Assembly: GCA_034520625.1 (NCBI GenBank)
Contig: JAXHNI010000013.1
Span: 1 to 64,000, forward strand
DNA: 64,000 bases
Source: JAANXG01 sp034520625
GTDB lineage: Bacteria > Pseudomonadota > Gammaproteobacteria > Arenicellales > JAANXG01
Reading direction: 5' to 3'
How positions within the stretch are numbered: position 1 is the first letter of the stretch; each line of letters starts with the position of its first letter. The notes under the pieces were generated by a model. The model made no database searches and was not told the origin of the DNA. It was given only the letters and a program-made list of their open reading frames with translations. Both the position numbers and the translations under genes were made by a program. Below, one piece after another: positions 7,950 through 17,038 of this stretch.

Positions 7950-8861
7950 ATGGGTAGAACCACACTGACGTGCATCATTGTCGGCCTGACCCTGCTGGGT
8001 CAGGCCGCCGGCGCCCGCGCGGCGCTGAATGTCCTGGCCTGCGAGCCCGAGTGGCAGGCCCTGGCGCAGGAGCTGGGCGGCGAGGATGTCGACACCGTCT
8101 CCGCCACCACCGCCCGGCAGGACCCGCACCATATCGAGGCGCGCCCGTCGCTGATCGCCCGGGCCAGGACGGCGGACCTGCTGGTGTGCAGCGGCGCCGA
8201 GCTCGAGGTGGGCTGGCTGCCCGTCCTCCAGCGCCAGTCCGGCAACCCGGCGATCCGGGCCGGGAGCCCGGGCGAGCTGTTCGCCGCCGAGCAGGTGGCG
8301 CGCCTGGAGATACCCGAGCGCGTGGACCGCGCCGACGGCGACGTCCATGCCAGCGGCAATCCCCATGTCCACCTCGATCCGCACCGGGTGCTGACCATCG
8401 CCGACGCACTGGCGGCGCGCCTGGCGAGGCTGGATCCGGACAACGAGTCCCGCTACCAGAGCCGCCTGAAAGAATTCCGGTCGTCCTGGCAGCAGGCCAT
8501 CGACAGGTGGGAGTCCGAGGCCCGGGCCTTGGCGGGGACACGGGTGATCGTCCACCACCGCAACTGGAGCTACCTGTTCGACTGGCTCGGTATCGAAATC
8601 GTCGGCGAGCTCGAGCCCAAGCCCGGCTTGCCGCCCACCACTTCACACCTCACGCGCCTGCTGCAGATCGTGGACGACGAGGAGCCCCGCTTCATCGTTC
8701 ACAGCAACTATCAGAATCCGCGCGCGGCCGCCTGGCTGTCCGAACGCAGCGGCGTGCCCCGTCTGGAGCTGCCCTACACCGTCGGCGCCTACGAGAGTAC
8801 CGGCGGCCTGTTTGCCCTGATGGATGAGCTCGTCGAGCGCCTGACACGAAGCCCGCAGTGA
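7950..8861 (+). CDS. znuA: Zinc ABC transporter substrate-binding protein (ZnuA-like)
   Basis: A 303-residue periplasmic binding protein of the cluster A-I metal family with a signal peptide (to about residue 25, GARA|ALNV). Candidate metal ligands are His in DPHHIEARPS, in GNPHVHLDP and in VIVHHRNWSYL. The long His-rich loop of E. coli ZnuA is missing, and the usual distal acidic ligand is not obvious in the LPYTVGAYESTGG segment. It follows the His-rich barrel by 11 bp and overlaps znuB by 4 nt (GTGA), so all three are co-transcribed from the Zur promoter. Zinc is inferred from the operator and neighbours. Confidence 0.85.
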   Translation: MGRTTLTCIIVGLTLLGQAAGARAALNVLACEPEWQALAQELGGEDVDTVSATTARQDPHHIEARPSLIARARTADLLVCSGAELEVGWLPVLQRQSGNPAIRAGSPGELFAAEQVARLEIPERVDRADGDVHASGNPHVHLDPHRVLTIADALAARLARLDPDNESRYQSRLKEFRSSWQQAIDRWESEARALAGTRVIVHHRNWSYLFDWLGIEIVGELEPKPGLPPTTSHLTRLLQIVDDEEPRFIVHSNYQNPRAAAWLSERSGVPRLELPYTVGAYESTGGLFALMDELVERLTRSPQ

Positions 8862-9664
8862 GCTTGTCCTTGCTGGTGGAGCAGTTACCCATCCTGATTC
8901 CGGCTTTCCTGGCCGGGCTGTTGGTGCTCGCCACCCACGTGCCCCTGGGAGCGGAAATACTCCGGCGCGGCATCATCTTCATGGACCTGGCGATCGCCCA
9001 GACCGCCGCCGCGGGCATCATCCTCGGGCGCTGGGCGGCGACTAACGGGCTGCTGCCCGGCGAAGGCGCGCATGGCCACGGCGGCGGTGGCCGGGAACAA
9101 CTGCTGGCCTACGGATCGGCGATTGCCGGCGCTGCCCTCCTGTACACCTCTCGCCGCGCCAGCGCGCGGGTGCAGGAGGCGCTGATCGGCAGCCTGTTCG
9201 TGCTTGCGGCCACCGGCGGTATCCTGCTTTTGTCGGGCAATCCCCACGGCGGCGAGCAGCTCAAGGAGGCGCTGGTGGGCCAGATTCTCTGGATCCAGCC
9301 GCGAGAGCTGGTTCCGACCGCGGTGATCTCGCTGCTGGTGCTGATCGCCTCGCTGGGGTTTCGCCGGCGCATGGGCGAATTCGGTTTCTATCCCCTGTTC
9401 GCCGTCGCGGTGACCCTGTCGACCCAGTTGGTCGGCATCTACCTGGTGTTCGCCACCCTGATCATTCCGGCCCTTGCCGCCCGCGGCTATTCGCGTCACC
9501 TGGCCGCCGCCTACCTGGTCGGCATCGCCGGCTACGCCTCGGGCCTGGCGGTCTCCGCGCTGTTAGACCTGCCCTCCGGCGCCGCCATCGTGTGGCTGCT
9601 GGCCGCGTGGGGCGGCGCCGCGTGGCTGGGGCAGAGACTACTCCGGGGTGGCTTCGTAAGGTGA
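8858..9664 (+). CDS. znuB: Zinc ABC transporter permease (ZnuB-like)
   Basis: A 268-residue inner-membrane permease of the ABC-3 family with about 7-8 hydrophobic segments. The family's coupling region is seen as RRASARVQEALIGSLFVLA and QEALIG/LKEALVGQILWI. A small His-Gly loop (GEGAHGHGGGG) faces one side. It starts with GTG overlapping the znuA stop. The 3' end overlaps the convergent DUF3299 gene by 27 bp. No znuC-type ATPase lies next to it; the nearest ATPase (11.5-12.2 kb) is of the LolD type and belongs to the convergent unit. Confidence 0.9.
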   Translation: MSLSLLVEQLPILIPAFLAGLLVLATHVPLGAEILRRGIIFMDLAIAQTAAAGIILGRWAATNGLLPGEGAHGHGGGGREQLLAYGSAIAGAALLYTSRRASARVQEALIGSLFVLAATGGILLLSGNPHGGEQLKEALVGQILWIQPRELVPTAVISLLVLIASLGFRRRMGEFGFYPLFAVAVTLSTQLVGIYLVFATLIIPALAARGYSRHLAAAYLVGIAGYASGLAVSALLDLPSGAAIVWLLAAWGGAAWLGQRLLRGGFVR

Positions 9665-10201
9665 TACGTCCGTCGCGTGCAGCGTATACCCGGCCTGGGC
9701 GAGGGCGCTGCTGACGGCGGTGGTTTCCATGCGGCCCTGTATGATCACCGCGTCGTAGAGCCGCTCGATCTCGATGCCCTTGTCGGACTTGACGAACACG
9801 ATCTGGTTGGCGGGCGGCGGCGGCACGTGGATACAGGCGCCGAAGTAAGGCACCAGCAGGAACTCCCGGATTTTCTCCGCTTCGAAGTCCAGCGGCACGA
9901 CAAAGCCCGGCAGACTGACAGTCTGACCGTCCAGCTTTTCCACCACCGGCGCGTTGTCCCAGACCGCCCGCAGCTCGCTCATCAATCGCTCCGCCTCCTC
10001 GGTCCCGTCCATCAGGTTCGCATACTCGTCATCGCTGAGATCCTTCAGCGGATTTTCCATGACATAGTCCTCCGGAATGAGGTCATCCCAGATCAGCTCC
10101 AGCACGTCCGGCGCGGCGGGTACCATAACGGCGATCGTCATCAGGGCGGCACCGGCGGCCGCGGCGGCCAAAGTCTTCAGTCTGTTCATGGCGCTGATCA
10201 T
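9638..10201 (-). CDS. DUF3299 periplasmic protein of the Zur-controlled leftward unit
   Basis: A 187-residue secreted protein. ATG at 10201 overlaps the stop of the permease gene (ATGA), which decides the start; a second ATG (MNRLKT) is at 10190. The signal peptide runs to about residue 30 (VMVPAAPD). The mature part holds the family core VSLPGFVVPLDFEAEKIREF and LVPYFGACIHVPPPPANQIV, where Cys and His are candidate metal ligands. Homologues lie in the Pseudomonas PA4063-PA4066-like Zur-regulated cluster, as far as I recall. The biochemical role is unknown. It is the last gene of its operon and meets znuB tail to tail. Confidence 0.8.
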   Translation of the reverse strand: MISAMNRLKTLAAAAAGAALMTIAVMVPAAPDVLELIWDDLIPEDYVMENPLKDLSDDEYANLMDGTEEAERLMSELRAVWDNAPVVEKLDGQTVSLPGFVVPLDFEAEKIREFLLVPYFGACIHVPPPPANQIVFVKSDKGIEIERLYDAVIIQGRMETTAVSSALAQAGYTLHATDVSPYEATPE

Positions 10202-11457
10202 ACCTTCATGTTCAAACCGTCGGTAAGGGAATATCGGTAGGCGCGGTATGCCGGAAGCATGCCCATCACCAGTGCTCCTATCATGACACCGCCCAGCATC
10301 GAAAATTCCCGCAGCGACAGCATCCTGATGGAGAGCATCAACCCGAACCGGTCCTCGATCAGGGGCTGACCGGCAAACAGCATCAGATACAGGAGTCCGA
10401 CCCCGGCTGCCGCACCGGCCACCGCCAGCAGGACCGCCTCGCTGAGCAGCAGCCCGAACACATGCCCGGGCCGCGCCCCCACCGAGCGCAGTATGGCCAT
10501 CTCCCGGCGCCGCTCGTTGAGGCCGGAAAGGATCATGGCCAGCATGCCCACCAGGCCGATGGCGACGACGAAACCGGAAATGATCAACAAAGCCCGTTCC
10601 GCCACCCCCATCAGGTCCCACAACTGCTGCAGCGCCACGCCGGGGATGATCGCCAGCAGGGGTTCCGCCTTGTATTCGTTGATGGTGCGCTGCAGCCTGA
10701 ACACCCCGATCCGGGATTCCAGGCCGAGCAGGAATGCGGTGATTTCGCCGGGGGTCAGGTCCATCTCCAGGACCTCCCCGGCGGGCACCGGCTCGGAGGG
10801 CGGCGTCCCGGCCTGCCAGCCGACATGAATGGCTTCTATGCCCTCCAGGCTCACCAACACCGCCCGGTCCACCGGCGTCCCGGTGCGCTTCAGGACACCG
10901 CTCACCGTAAAGGGCTTGTCGTCGTGGTTCACGAAGCTGACGTTGCCGGCGCCGTGGGCCACCACGATCTCGTCGCCCGGCACGTAGCCGAGGTCCTGGG
11001 CCACCGCCGCCCCCACCACGGCCTCAAATACGCCGTCGAACGGCCGGCCCGAGGCGAGTTCGAGTCCGCGGTCACGGGCATAGCGGTAGTGTTCGAAGTA
11101 CCCGGACGTCGTGCCCATCACCCGGTGCCCCCGATGGGAATCCCCCAGCGAAATCGGGACCGACCAGTCCACCATGGGATTGCCGGCAATCTCCCGGTAG
11201 CTCTCCCAGGAGATGTTGTTGGTGGCGTTGCCGATGTGAAACACCGAATAGAGCAGCAGTTGTATGGCGCCGCTGCGGGCGCCGACGATGAGATCGGTAT
11301 CGGATATGGTGTTGGTGAAGCTCTGCCGGGCGTCGCTGCGCACCCGCTCCACCGCCAGCAGCATGGCGACGCTCAGGGCGATGGCGCAGATCGTCAGCAG
11401 CACCGTGAACTTCCGGTTCAGGAGGCTTTTCCAGGACAGGGAGACGAGTGTCGGCAT
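10198..11457 (-). CDS. FtsX/MacB-type ABC transporter permease
   Basis: A 419-residue protein with the MacB/LolCE topology: one N-terminal membrane helix (residues 18-38), a large periplasmic domain (about 40-280), then three C-terminal helices (near 290-315, 335-365, 385-405). The cytoplasmic coupling motif NERRREMAILRSVGARPGHV is clear. Such permeases do mechanotransmission on periplasmic or lipoprotein substrates and do not usually import metal. It pairs with the LolD-like ATPase 12 bp upstream and is translationally coupled to DUF3299. In the Zur context it may handle the DUF2796 protein or another zinc-binding periplasmic component. Confidence 0.86.
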   Translation of the reverse strand: MPTLVSLSWKSLLNRKFTVLLTICAIALSVAMLLAVERVRSDARQSFTNTISDTDLIVGARSGAIQLLLYSVFHIGNATNNISWESYREIAGNPMVDWSVPISLGDSHRGHRVMGTTSGYFEHYRYARDRGLELASGRPFDGVFEAVVGAAVAQDLGYVPGDEIVVAHGAGNVSFVNHDDKPFTVSGVLKRTGTPVDRAVLVSLEGIEAIHVGWQAGTPPSEPVPAGEVLEMDLTPGEITAFLLGLESRIGVFRLQRTINEYKAEPLLAIIPGVALQQLWDLMGVAERALLIISGFVVAIGLVGMLAMILSGLNERRREMAILRSVGARPGHVFGLLLSEAVLLAVAGAAAGVGLLYLMLFAGQPLIEDRFGLMLSIRMLSLREFSMLGGVMIGALVMGMLPAYRAYRYSLTDGLNMKV

Positions 11458-11469
11458 CGGTCGGAAAGC

Positions 11470-12162
11470 TCAGGCCCGGTTGATGTCCCGCAGCGGGATC
11501 CGGCGGTCGAACAGCGGGCCCAGGGAACGGTCGTGGCTGACGAACAAGAGGGTCGACCCCGCGCTGTCGCATTCCTCGAACAGCAGCGCCAGGAAATCCC
11601 GGCGCGCATCCATATCCAACGCCGAGGTCGGCTCGTCGGCGATGACGATCTCCGGCGACCCGATCAGGGCGCGGGCGGCCGCCACCCGCTGCTGCTGGCC
11701 GACGCTCAGCTCCGTTGCCGGGCGCGTCGATTCCGCTTCGGTCAATCCGAGCCGCGACAGAAGGCGCGTCGCTTCCTGCGCCGGCGGATGATCCCGCCGC
11801 GAGAGCTGTTCGCGCCGCCGGGTAGAAAAGTGGCAGGCCAGCAGAACGTTGTCCACCGTGGACAAGTAAGGAATGAGATTGAACATCTGAAAGATGAAGC
11901 CGATATGGTCGGCCCGGAACCGGTCGCGGGCCGCCCCCGACATGCCGGCGATATCCTGATCCATGATGCTGACCGAGCCGGCGCCGGGCACCACAACGGC
12001 GCCCAGTATGCTGAGCAGTGTGGTCTTGCCGCTGCCGCTCGGTCCCTCGATGAACAGCTTCTCCCCGCGGTCGATCTCCAGCCCGTCGATCAGCAGCACC
12101 GGCGCTGTGCCGGGCCTCCAGGCGAAAGACAGGTCCCTGATCCGGACAACGGGCGCGGGCAT
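11470..12162 (-). CDS. LolD/MacB-type ABC transporter ATPase
   Basis: A 230-residue nucleotide-binding subunit. Walker A is GPSGSGKTT (near residue 37), the signature is LSVGQQQR (near 145), Walker B is IVIADEPTS (near 165) and the switch His is in FVSHD. The LolD-subfamily feature is the IGFIFQMFNLIPYLSTVDNV Q-loop region. Its start overlaps the DUF2796 stop (position 12162). It should power the FtsX-type permease encoded next. It is unlike ZnuC in sequence type, so service to ZnuB is improbable though not excluded. Confidence 0.92.
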   Translation of the reverse strand: MPAPVVRIRDLSFAWRPGTAPVLLIDGLEIDRGEKLFIEGPSGSGKTTLLSILGAVVVPGAGSVSIMDQDIAGMSGAARDRFRADHIGFIFQMFNLIPYLSTVDNVLLACHFSTRRREQLSRRDHPPAQEATRLLSRLGLTEAESTRPATELSVGQQQRVAAARALIGSPEIVIADEPTSALDMDARRDFLALLFEECDSAGSTLLFVSHDRSLGPLFDRRIPLRDINRA

Positions 12163-12755
12163 TACTCCGCCAGATTGATCACGGCGTCGCCGGCAGTGAG
12201 TGCACCGCCGATCTGGCGGATAGCGGTGACTGCCTGCAGATCAATGCGCTCCATACCGGGAAATTGTTCGAACAACCGGATTTCCACGCGCCGGAGCTCA
12301 TCCGGGCTGGCGCAATGGAATGCCAGATGGACGTGGAGCTCCGAGTGTACGTCGTCGTCATGACTGTCGTGGTCGTGGCTGTCGTGGTCGTGACTGTCCG
12401 CGTCGCCGGTGTCCAGCAGGCTGGAGGCCACGCGGGACGCCTCGGGCCGACAGGCGGCAGCCGCCGGCAGTATCAGCCACTGCTCTCCATCCTTCAACCA
12501 GGCTGCGGCCTGTTCTACCGCCCGGCGCTGCTCATCGTTTCGCGGGGCGTGCTCGAATCCGACGATATTCATCGCCGGTGCCCTCAGCTCCGCCATGAGC
12601 TGGTTCGACTCCACCGCCAGGTCGAGGTTCGCCACACCGTGGACGTGGGCGTCGTGCTCGCGGTGCTCTTCTTCGTGTTCTGCTTCGTGCGCCCATCCCA
12701 CACCGAAGCATCCGGACAGTAATCCTGCGGCAAGCCATGCGACAATTTTGTTCAT
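12162..12755 (-). CDS. DUF2796 His-rich periplasmic zinc-binding protein (ZrgA-like)
   Basis: A 197-residue exported protein with two metal-binding stretches: HEAEHEEEHREHDAHVHG just after the signal sequence and HDHDSHDHDSHDDD near residue 130. The leader contains LSGC, a possible lipobox, but cleavage after GWA is also plausible. The DUF2796 core is visible as GVANLDLAVESNQLMAELRAPAMNIVGFEHAP. ATG 12755 is chosen over the TTG two codons upstream. Zur box 2 lies just upstream, so the leftward operon (this protein, ATPase, permease, DUF3299) should be induced in zinc starvation. Vibrio ZrgA and Pseudomonas PA4063 are the closest known counterparts I can name. Confidence 0.82.
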   Translation of the reverse strand: MNKIVAWLAAGLLSGCFGVGWAHEAEHEEEHREHDAHVHGVANLDLAVESNQLMAELRAPAMNIVGFEHAPRNDEQRRAVEQAAAWLKDGEQWLILPAAAACRPEASRVASSLLDTGDADSHDHDSHDHDSHDDDVHSELHVHLAFHCASPDELRRVEIRLFEQFPGMERIDLQAVTAIRQIGGALTAGDAVINLAE

Positions 12756-12772
12756 TTTCAATCTCGGCTGTT

Positions 12773-12799
12773 CAGTAATGTTATATTATAACATTACTG
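12773..12799. promoter_or_regulatory. Zur box 2, perfect 27-bp palindrome
   Basis: CAGTAATGTTATA, a central T, then TATAACATTACTG form a perfect 13+1+13 palindrome. Its inner 19 bp equal the Zur consensus (AATGTTATA-N-TATAACATT). It lies 17 bp upstream of the leftward DUF2796 start and about 103 bp upstream of the rightward periplasmic msrA, so it could act on both. It is more symmetric than box 1, which suggests tighter repression. Confidence 0.9.
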
Positions 12800-12902
12800 G
12801 TGACGAGACAACATTACAAGGCACCTGCGGCGGCCGCCTCGCCGTCGAAAACACCGAACCTCGGGACGCCCGCAATGTCTCACTCCTGTCCCGAAGAGCG
12901 AG

Positions 12903-13517
<615 letters not shown>

Positions 13518-13592
13518 TACCGATCAAGTCCGCCGCGGCATCACCGTGGGAAACTGGCGCCGTACAATAATTCGGCAAACCGGAGGCTATCG

Positions 13593-14021
13593 ATGAAAGA
13601 AGTGCAAAAAGTCATTGTCGCGGTGGACGGCACCGAGGGTTCAATTTCCGCGGCGCAGGCGGGCGCGCGCCTTGCGGATGCCATGGACGCCACCCTCACC
13701 CTGTTGTACGTGTATCCCCTGGTTCCGAGTCAGTTGAGCGGCGTCATGCACTTGAGCAAGGAGGATTTCGATCGCATGCGGGACGCCGCCACGGAGGAAG
13801 CGCTCTCCGCGGTCAAGTCGGCACTGGGGGACCGCAAACCGGAAACGGTAACGCTCATCGGCGACCCAGCGGTGGAGATCCTCGACTACCTGGACGACCG
13901 GCAGGATGTCCTGGCGGTGATGGGCCGGCGCGGCCAGTCCAAGTTCAAGTCACTGCTGCTCGGCAGCGTATCGGACAAAGTCATCCGCCATACCCGGACC
14001 CCGGTCACCGTCGTCACCTGA
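13593..14021 (+). CDS. Universal stress protein (UspA family)
   Basis: A 142-residue single-domain Usp. The ATP-binding pattern G-2x-G-9x-G-S is present in MGRRGQSKFKSLLLGSVSD (near residues 109-127), and the N-terminal VIVAVDGTEGS loop is typical, so it belongs to the nucleotide-binding branch. A GGAGG ribosome-binding site lies 7 nt upstream of the ATG. It stands alone between msrA and the convergent alanine dehydrogenase. The stress it answers cannot be read from the sequence. Confidence 0.9.
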   Translation: MKEVQKVIVAVDGTEGSISAAQAGARLADAMDATLTLLYVYPLVPSQLSGVMHLSKEDFDRMRDAATEEALSAVKSALGDRKPETVTLIGDPAVEILDYLDDRQDVLAVMGRRGQSKFKSLLLGSVSDKVIRHTRTPVTVVT

Positions 14022-14026
14022 CCCGA

Positions 14027-14047
14027 TGAGGCGGACGCACCGCCTCA
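14027..14047. terminator. Hairpin between convergent usp and ald
   Basis: TGAGGCGG (14027-14034) and CCGCCTCA (14040-14047) form a perfect 8-bp stem with loop ACGCA exactly between two convergent genes, and it includes the ald stop codon. T-runs are absent on both sides, so it would be a weak bidirectional terminator or an mRNA 3'-end stem. Confidence 0.45.
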
Positions 14048-15163
14048 GCTCTGCAGCGCCTCCCGCGGGTCGTGGTAGGTGTAGCCGAGGTCGTCCGCCA
14101 CTTCCTTGTAGACCACCTTCCCCTTGTACACGTTCAACCCTTCCATGAGATAGGGATTATCGAGCAGCGCCTGCTTGTAGCCCTTGTTGGCGATGTTCAG
14201 CAGGTGCGGCAGGGTAACGTTGTTCAGCGCGTAGGTGGACGTCCGGGGAACGCCGCCCGGCATGTTGGCCACGCAGTAGTGCACGACATCGTCGACGATG
14301 TAGGTGGGTTCCGAGTGGGTCGTCGCCCTGGACGTCTCGCAGCAGCCGCCCTGGTCGATGGCGACGTCGACGATCACCGAACCGGCTTTCATCTCGCGGA
14401 CCATTTCCGCGGTCACCAGCTTCGGCGCGGCGGCGCCCGGTATCAACACGCCGCCGATCACCAGGTCGGCATCCAAAACATGCTGCTCGATGGATTCCGC
14501 CGTCGAGAACACAGTGGTGGTGGTGCGCCCGAACTGCTCCCAGTGGGCCTCCAGGACATCGGGGTTGCGGTCGATGACCCAGACATCGGCGCCCATGCCC
14601 ACCGCCACGAAGGTCGCGTGCCGGCCCACCACGCCGGCACCGATCACCACCACCTTGGCGGGATGCACGCCGGGTACGCCGCCCAGCAGCATGCCCATGC
14701 CGCCGTGGGGGTGCTCCAGGCAATACGCGCCCGCCTGCACGGCCATGCGGCCGGCCACCTTGGACATGGGCGCAAGCAGCGGCAGGCCGCCGTGCGGCGA
14801 CGTCACGGTTTCGTAGGCGATGCATACCGCGCCGCTGTCCACCAGGTCCCGGGTCTGCTCGGGGTCCGGCGCCAGGTGCAGGTAGGTATACAGGATCTGG
14901 TTCTCGCGCAGCATAGCGCGCTCCACGGCCTGGGGCTCCTTCACCTTCACGATCATGTCCGCCCTGGCGAAGATTTCCTCGGCGTTGTCAACGATCTCCG
15001 CCCCGGCTCCCCGGTACTCGTCGTCGCTGCAGCCGATACCCTCGCCGGCGTTGGACTGCACCAGGACGTCGTGGCCATGCGATACGGCTTCGCGCACGCT
15101 GGAAGGCGCCATGCCCACGCGGTATTCATGATTCTTGATTTCCTTGGGTACACCGATCAGCAT
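14045..15163 (-). CDS. ald: Alanine dehydrogenase
   Basis: NAD-dependent enzyme that interconverts L-alanine and pyruvate plus ammonia. The 372-residue protein shows MLIGVPKEIKNHEYRVGM at the start, the substrate-binding KVKEPQ loop, a catalytic-His region in the TYLHLAPD segment, and the NAD Rossmann motif VVIGAGVVGRHA (near residue 170). GVPRTSTYALNNVTLP is typical of the C-terminal domain. The length fits the family. It is divergent from the omega-aminotransferase 447 bp away; the pair could cooperate because aminotransferases of that type use pyruvate/alanine. Confidence 0.96.
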   Translation of the reverse strand: MLIGVPKEIKNHEYRVGMAPSSVREAVSHGHDVLVQSNAGEGIGCSDDEYRGAGAEIVDNAEEIFARADMIVKVKEPQAVERAMLRENQILYTYLHLAPDPEQTRDLVDSGAVCIAYETVTSPHGGLPLLAPMSKVAGRMAVQAGAYCLEHPHGGMGMLLGGVPGVHPAKVVVIGAGVVGRHATFVAVGMGADVWVIDRNPDVLEAHWEQFGRTTTTVFSTAESIEQHVLDADLVIGGVLIPGAAAPKLVTAEMVREMKAGSVIVDVAIDQGGCCETSRATTHSEPTYIVDDVVHYCVANMPGGVPRTSTYALNNVTLPHLLNIANKGYKQALLDNPYLMEGLNVYKGKVVYKEVADDLGYTYHDPREALQS

Positions 15164-15610
15164 GTCTCGTCTCCGATGGATTCACGGGGGCCGGTTCGCT
15201 CGGACGGGCCCCCGTTTTCAGAATTTCGTGTCGGAGCAATGGTAGGGGCTCGCCGCTCTTTACGCCAGAGTTCCACCCGCGCCGGACGGGAGTTTCGTGC
15301 CGATCCGGGCGGCCCGGTGCGCCCGCACCTAGAAGATTCTTCTCCCGGTTTTTGTGTCCCGTTTCACCCCGCGAACGACGCCCATTGGTCGCTGCGGAGG
15401 CGATTGGCGACACGACGCGGCGGCTTACCGCCCGCCGCCGGGCCGGCCGCGCCACTGCAGCCAAAATACTTTGCGTAGTCGGACCCACAATAGGAAAAAA
15501 CGTCTTGCGTCGGATCAACCACAGGTGGGGATCCGGAAGGCTTCTGCGGTCCCGTTTTGTGTCACAATTCACGGATACGCACAACCATCTATACGGGTAT
15601 CCGACAAGCC
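15164..15610. other. Divergent intergenic region ald / aminotransferase
   Basis: 447 bp without a supported gene. It holds a 9-bp GC stem (ACGGGGGCC, 15184-15192, with GGCCCCCGT, 15207-15215) followed by TTTT on the plus strand. It also holds a short palindrome AGAAGATTCTTCT near 15331 and a more A/T-rich stretch near 15465-15515 that may carry the aminotransferase promoter. I recognise no riboswitch. Confidence 0.4.
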
Positions 15611-16924
15611 ATGAAACTCGACCAGGAAAGCATGTACAACTACTGGATGCCGTTCACCGGCAACCGGGATTTCAAGTCCGACCCGCGGGTCATGGTACGG
15701 GGGGAAGGCGTGTACGTGTGGAACCAGGACGGCGACCGCGTTCTGGACGGGTCGTCGGGGCTGTTCTGCTGCGCCGCGGGACACAGCCGCCGGGAGATCG
15801 CCGACGCCGTGTTCGAGCAGCTGAAGGAACTCGCCTATGCCCCGCCCTTCCAGGTCGCCCAGCCCAAGGCCTTCGAATTCGCCCGGCGAGTGGCCGCGCT
15901 CACTCCCGGCGATCTGGACCATATCTTTTTCGTGAATTCGGGATCCGAGGCCGTGGATACCGCCATGAAAATCGCCTACGCCTACCACTACGCCCGGGGC
16001 GAGGGTCAGCGCATGCGCTTCGCTTCACGGGAGCGGGCTTACCACGGCGTCAACCTGGGCGGCGTTTCGCTGAGCGGCCTGGTCAAGAACCGGCAGGCTT
16101 TCGGACCCGGCGTGCCCGGGGTGGCTCACATGCGGCATACCTGGCTGCCGGATAACCGTTACGTCCGGGGCCAGCCCGAAGCCGGCGCCGAGTTGGCAAA
16201 CGACCTGGAGCGCATCGCGCTGAACTACGGGCCCGATACCATCGCCGCCTGTTTCGTCGAGCCCATCGCCGGCTCCACGGGCTGCCTGGTGCCGCCGCGG
16301 GGCTACCTGGAACGGTTGCGCGAGATCTGCGACCAGCACGGCATCCTGCTGGTGTTCGACGAAGTCATCTGCGGCTTCGGCCGGACCGGCAAGCCTTTTG
16401 CCGCGGACAGCTTCGGCGTGACGCCGGACATCATGACCATGGCCAAGGCGCTCACCAATGCCGCCCAGCCCATGGGTGCGGTGGCGGTGAATGACAGGAT
16501 TCACGACGCCATCATCAACGCTGCGCCCGGCAAGTCCATCGAGTTGTTCCATGGCTATACCTATTCCGGCCACCCCGCCGCCTGTGCGGCCGGGCTAGCC
16601 ACCCTCGATATTTACGAGAAGGAAAAATTGTTTGACCGGGCGGCCGAGCTGTCGGAATACTTCCTGGATTCGGTGTTCGCCCTGCAGGACCTGCCGGTGG
16701 TCACCGACATCCGAGGCTACGGATTGATGGCGGGCTTCGACCTGGAACCGGATCCAGCCGGCCCGGGCGCGCGCGGCCTGGAAGTCCAGAAGCGCCTTTT
16801 CAAGGCCGGTGTGCATATCAAGTTCACCGGCGATGCCGGCATCGTGGCTCCGCCGCTGATCAGTGAGCGCAACCACATCGACGAGATGTGCGGGATCCTG
16901 AGGGAGGTCCTGGCCCAGTACTGA
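15611..16924 (+). CDS. Omega-amino acid:pyruvate aminotransferase
   Basis: PLP-dependent class III transaminase, 437 residues, most like beta-alanine/omega-amino-acid:pyruvate aminotransferase. Seen are YWMPFTGNRDFK at the N-terminus, FFVNSGSEAVDTAMK (phosphate-binding), the FDEVICGFGRTGK loop with the PLP-pyridine Asp, and the Schiff-base Lys in TMAKALTNAAQPMG. ATG 15611 is chosen because earlier in-frame codons encode unconserved residues. Beta-alanine, taurine and similar amines are possible donors; the substrate is not decided by sequence. Alanine made with pyruvate could be recycled by the divergent alanine dehydrogenase. Confidence 0.9.
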   Translation: MKLDQESMYNYWMPFTGNRDFKSDPRVMVRGEGVYVWNQDGDRVLDGSSGLFCCAAGHSRREIADAVFEQLKELAYAPPFQVAQPKAFEFARRVAALTPGDLDHIFFVNSGSEAVDTAMKIAYAYHYARGEGQRMRFASRERAYHGVNLGGVSLSGLVKNRQAFGPGVPGVAHMRHTWLPDNRYVRGQPEAGAELANDLERIALNYGPDTIAACFVEPIAGSTGCLVPPRGYLERLREICDQHGILLVFDEVICGFGRTGKPFAADSFGVTPDIMTMAKALTNAAQPMGAVAVNDRIHDAIINAAPGKSIELFHGYTYSGHPAACAAGLATLDIYEKEKLFDRAAELSEYFLDSVFALQDLPVVTDIRGYGLMAGFDLEPDPAGPGARGLEVQKRLFKAGVHIKFTGDAGIVAPPLISERNHIDEMCGILREVLAQY

Positions 16925-16946
16925 AGCGACGGGGCCGGGGCTCCGG

Positions 16947-17033
16947 TCACGCCTGCCAGAACGGCTTCCGGACCTCCCGGTACAGGTCCTCCCGCGTCAC
17001 GCCCATATCCTTCAACAGGTAGTCCGGCATCAT
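16947..17033 (-). pseudogene. Truncated DUF1127 (YjiS-like) remnant
   Basis: On the minus strand the 28-residue frame MMPDYLLKDMGVTREDLYR... ends in VRKPFW, which is the conserved C-terminal half of DUF1127 proteins (normally about 45-70 residues with an Arg-rich N-terminal half). An in-frame TGA lies three codons upstream of the first Met, and an inverted-repeat element (17039-17074) begins there, so the N-terminal half appears lost. It could still be translated as a micro-protein. Confidence 0.6.
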
Positions 17034-17038
17034 CGGTA

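Noticed and set aside
9638..10621. A 327-codon version of the DUF3299 protein
   Set aside because: The upstream 140 codons are an out-of-frame reading of the permease gene. The signal peptide begins at ATG 10201, coupled to the permease stop.
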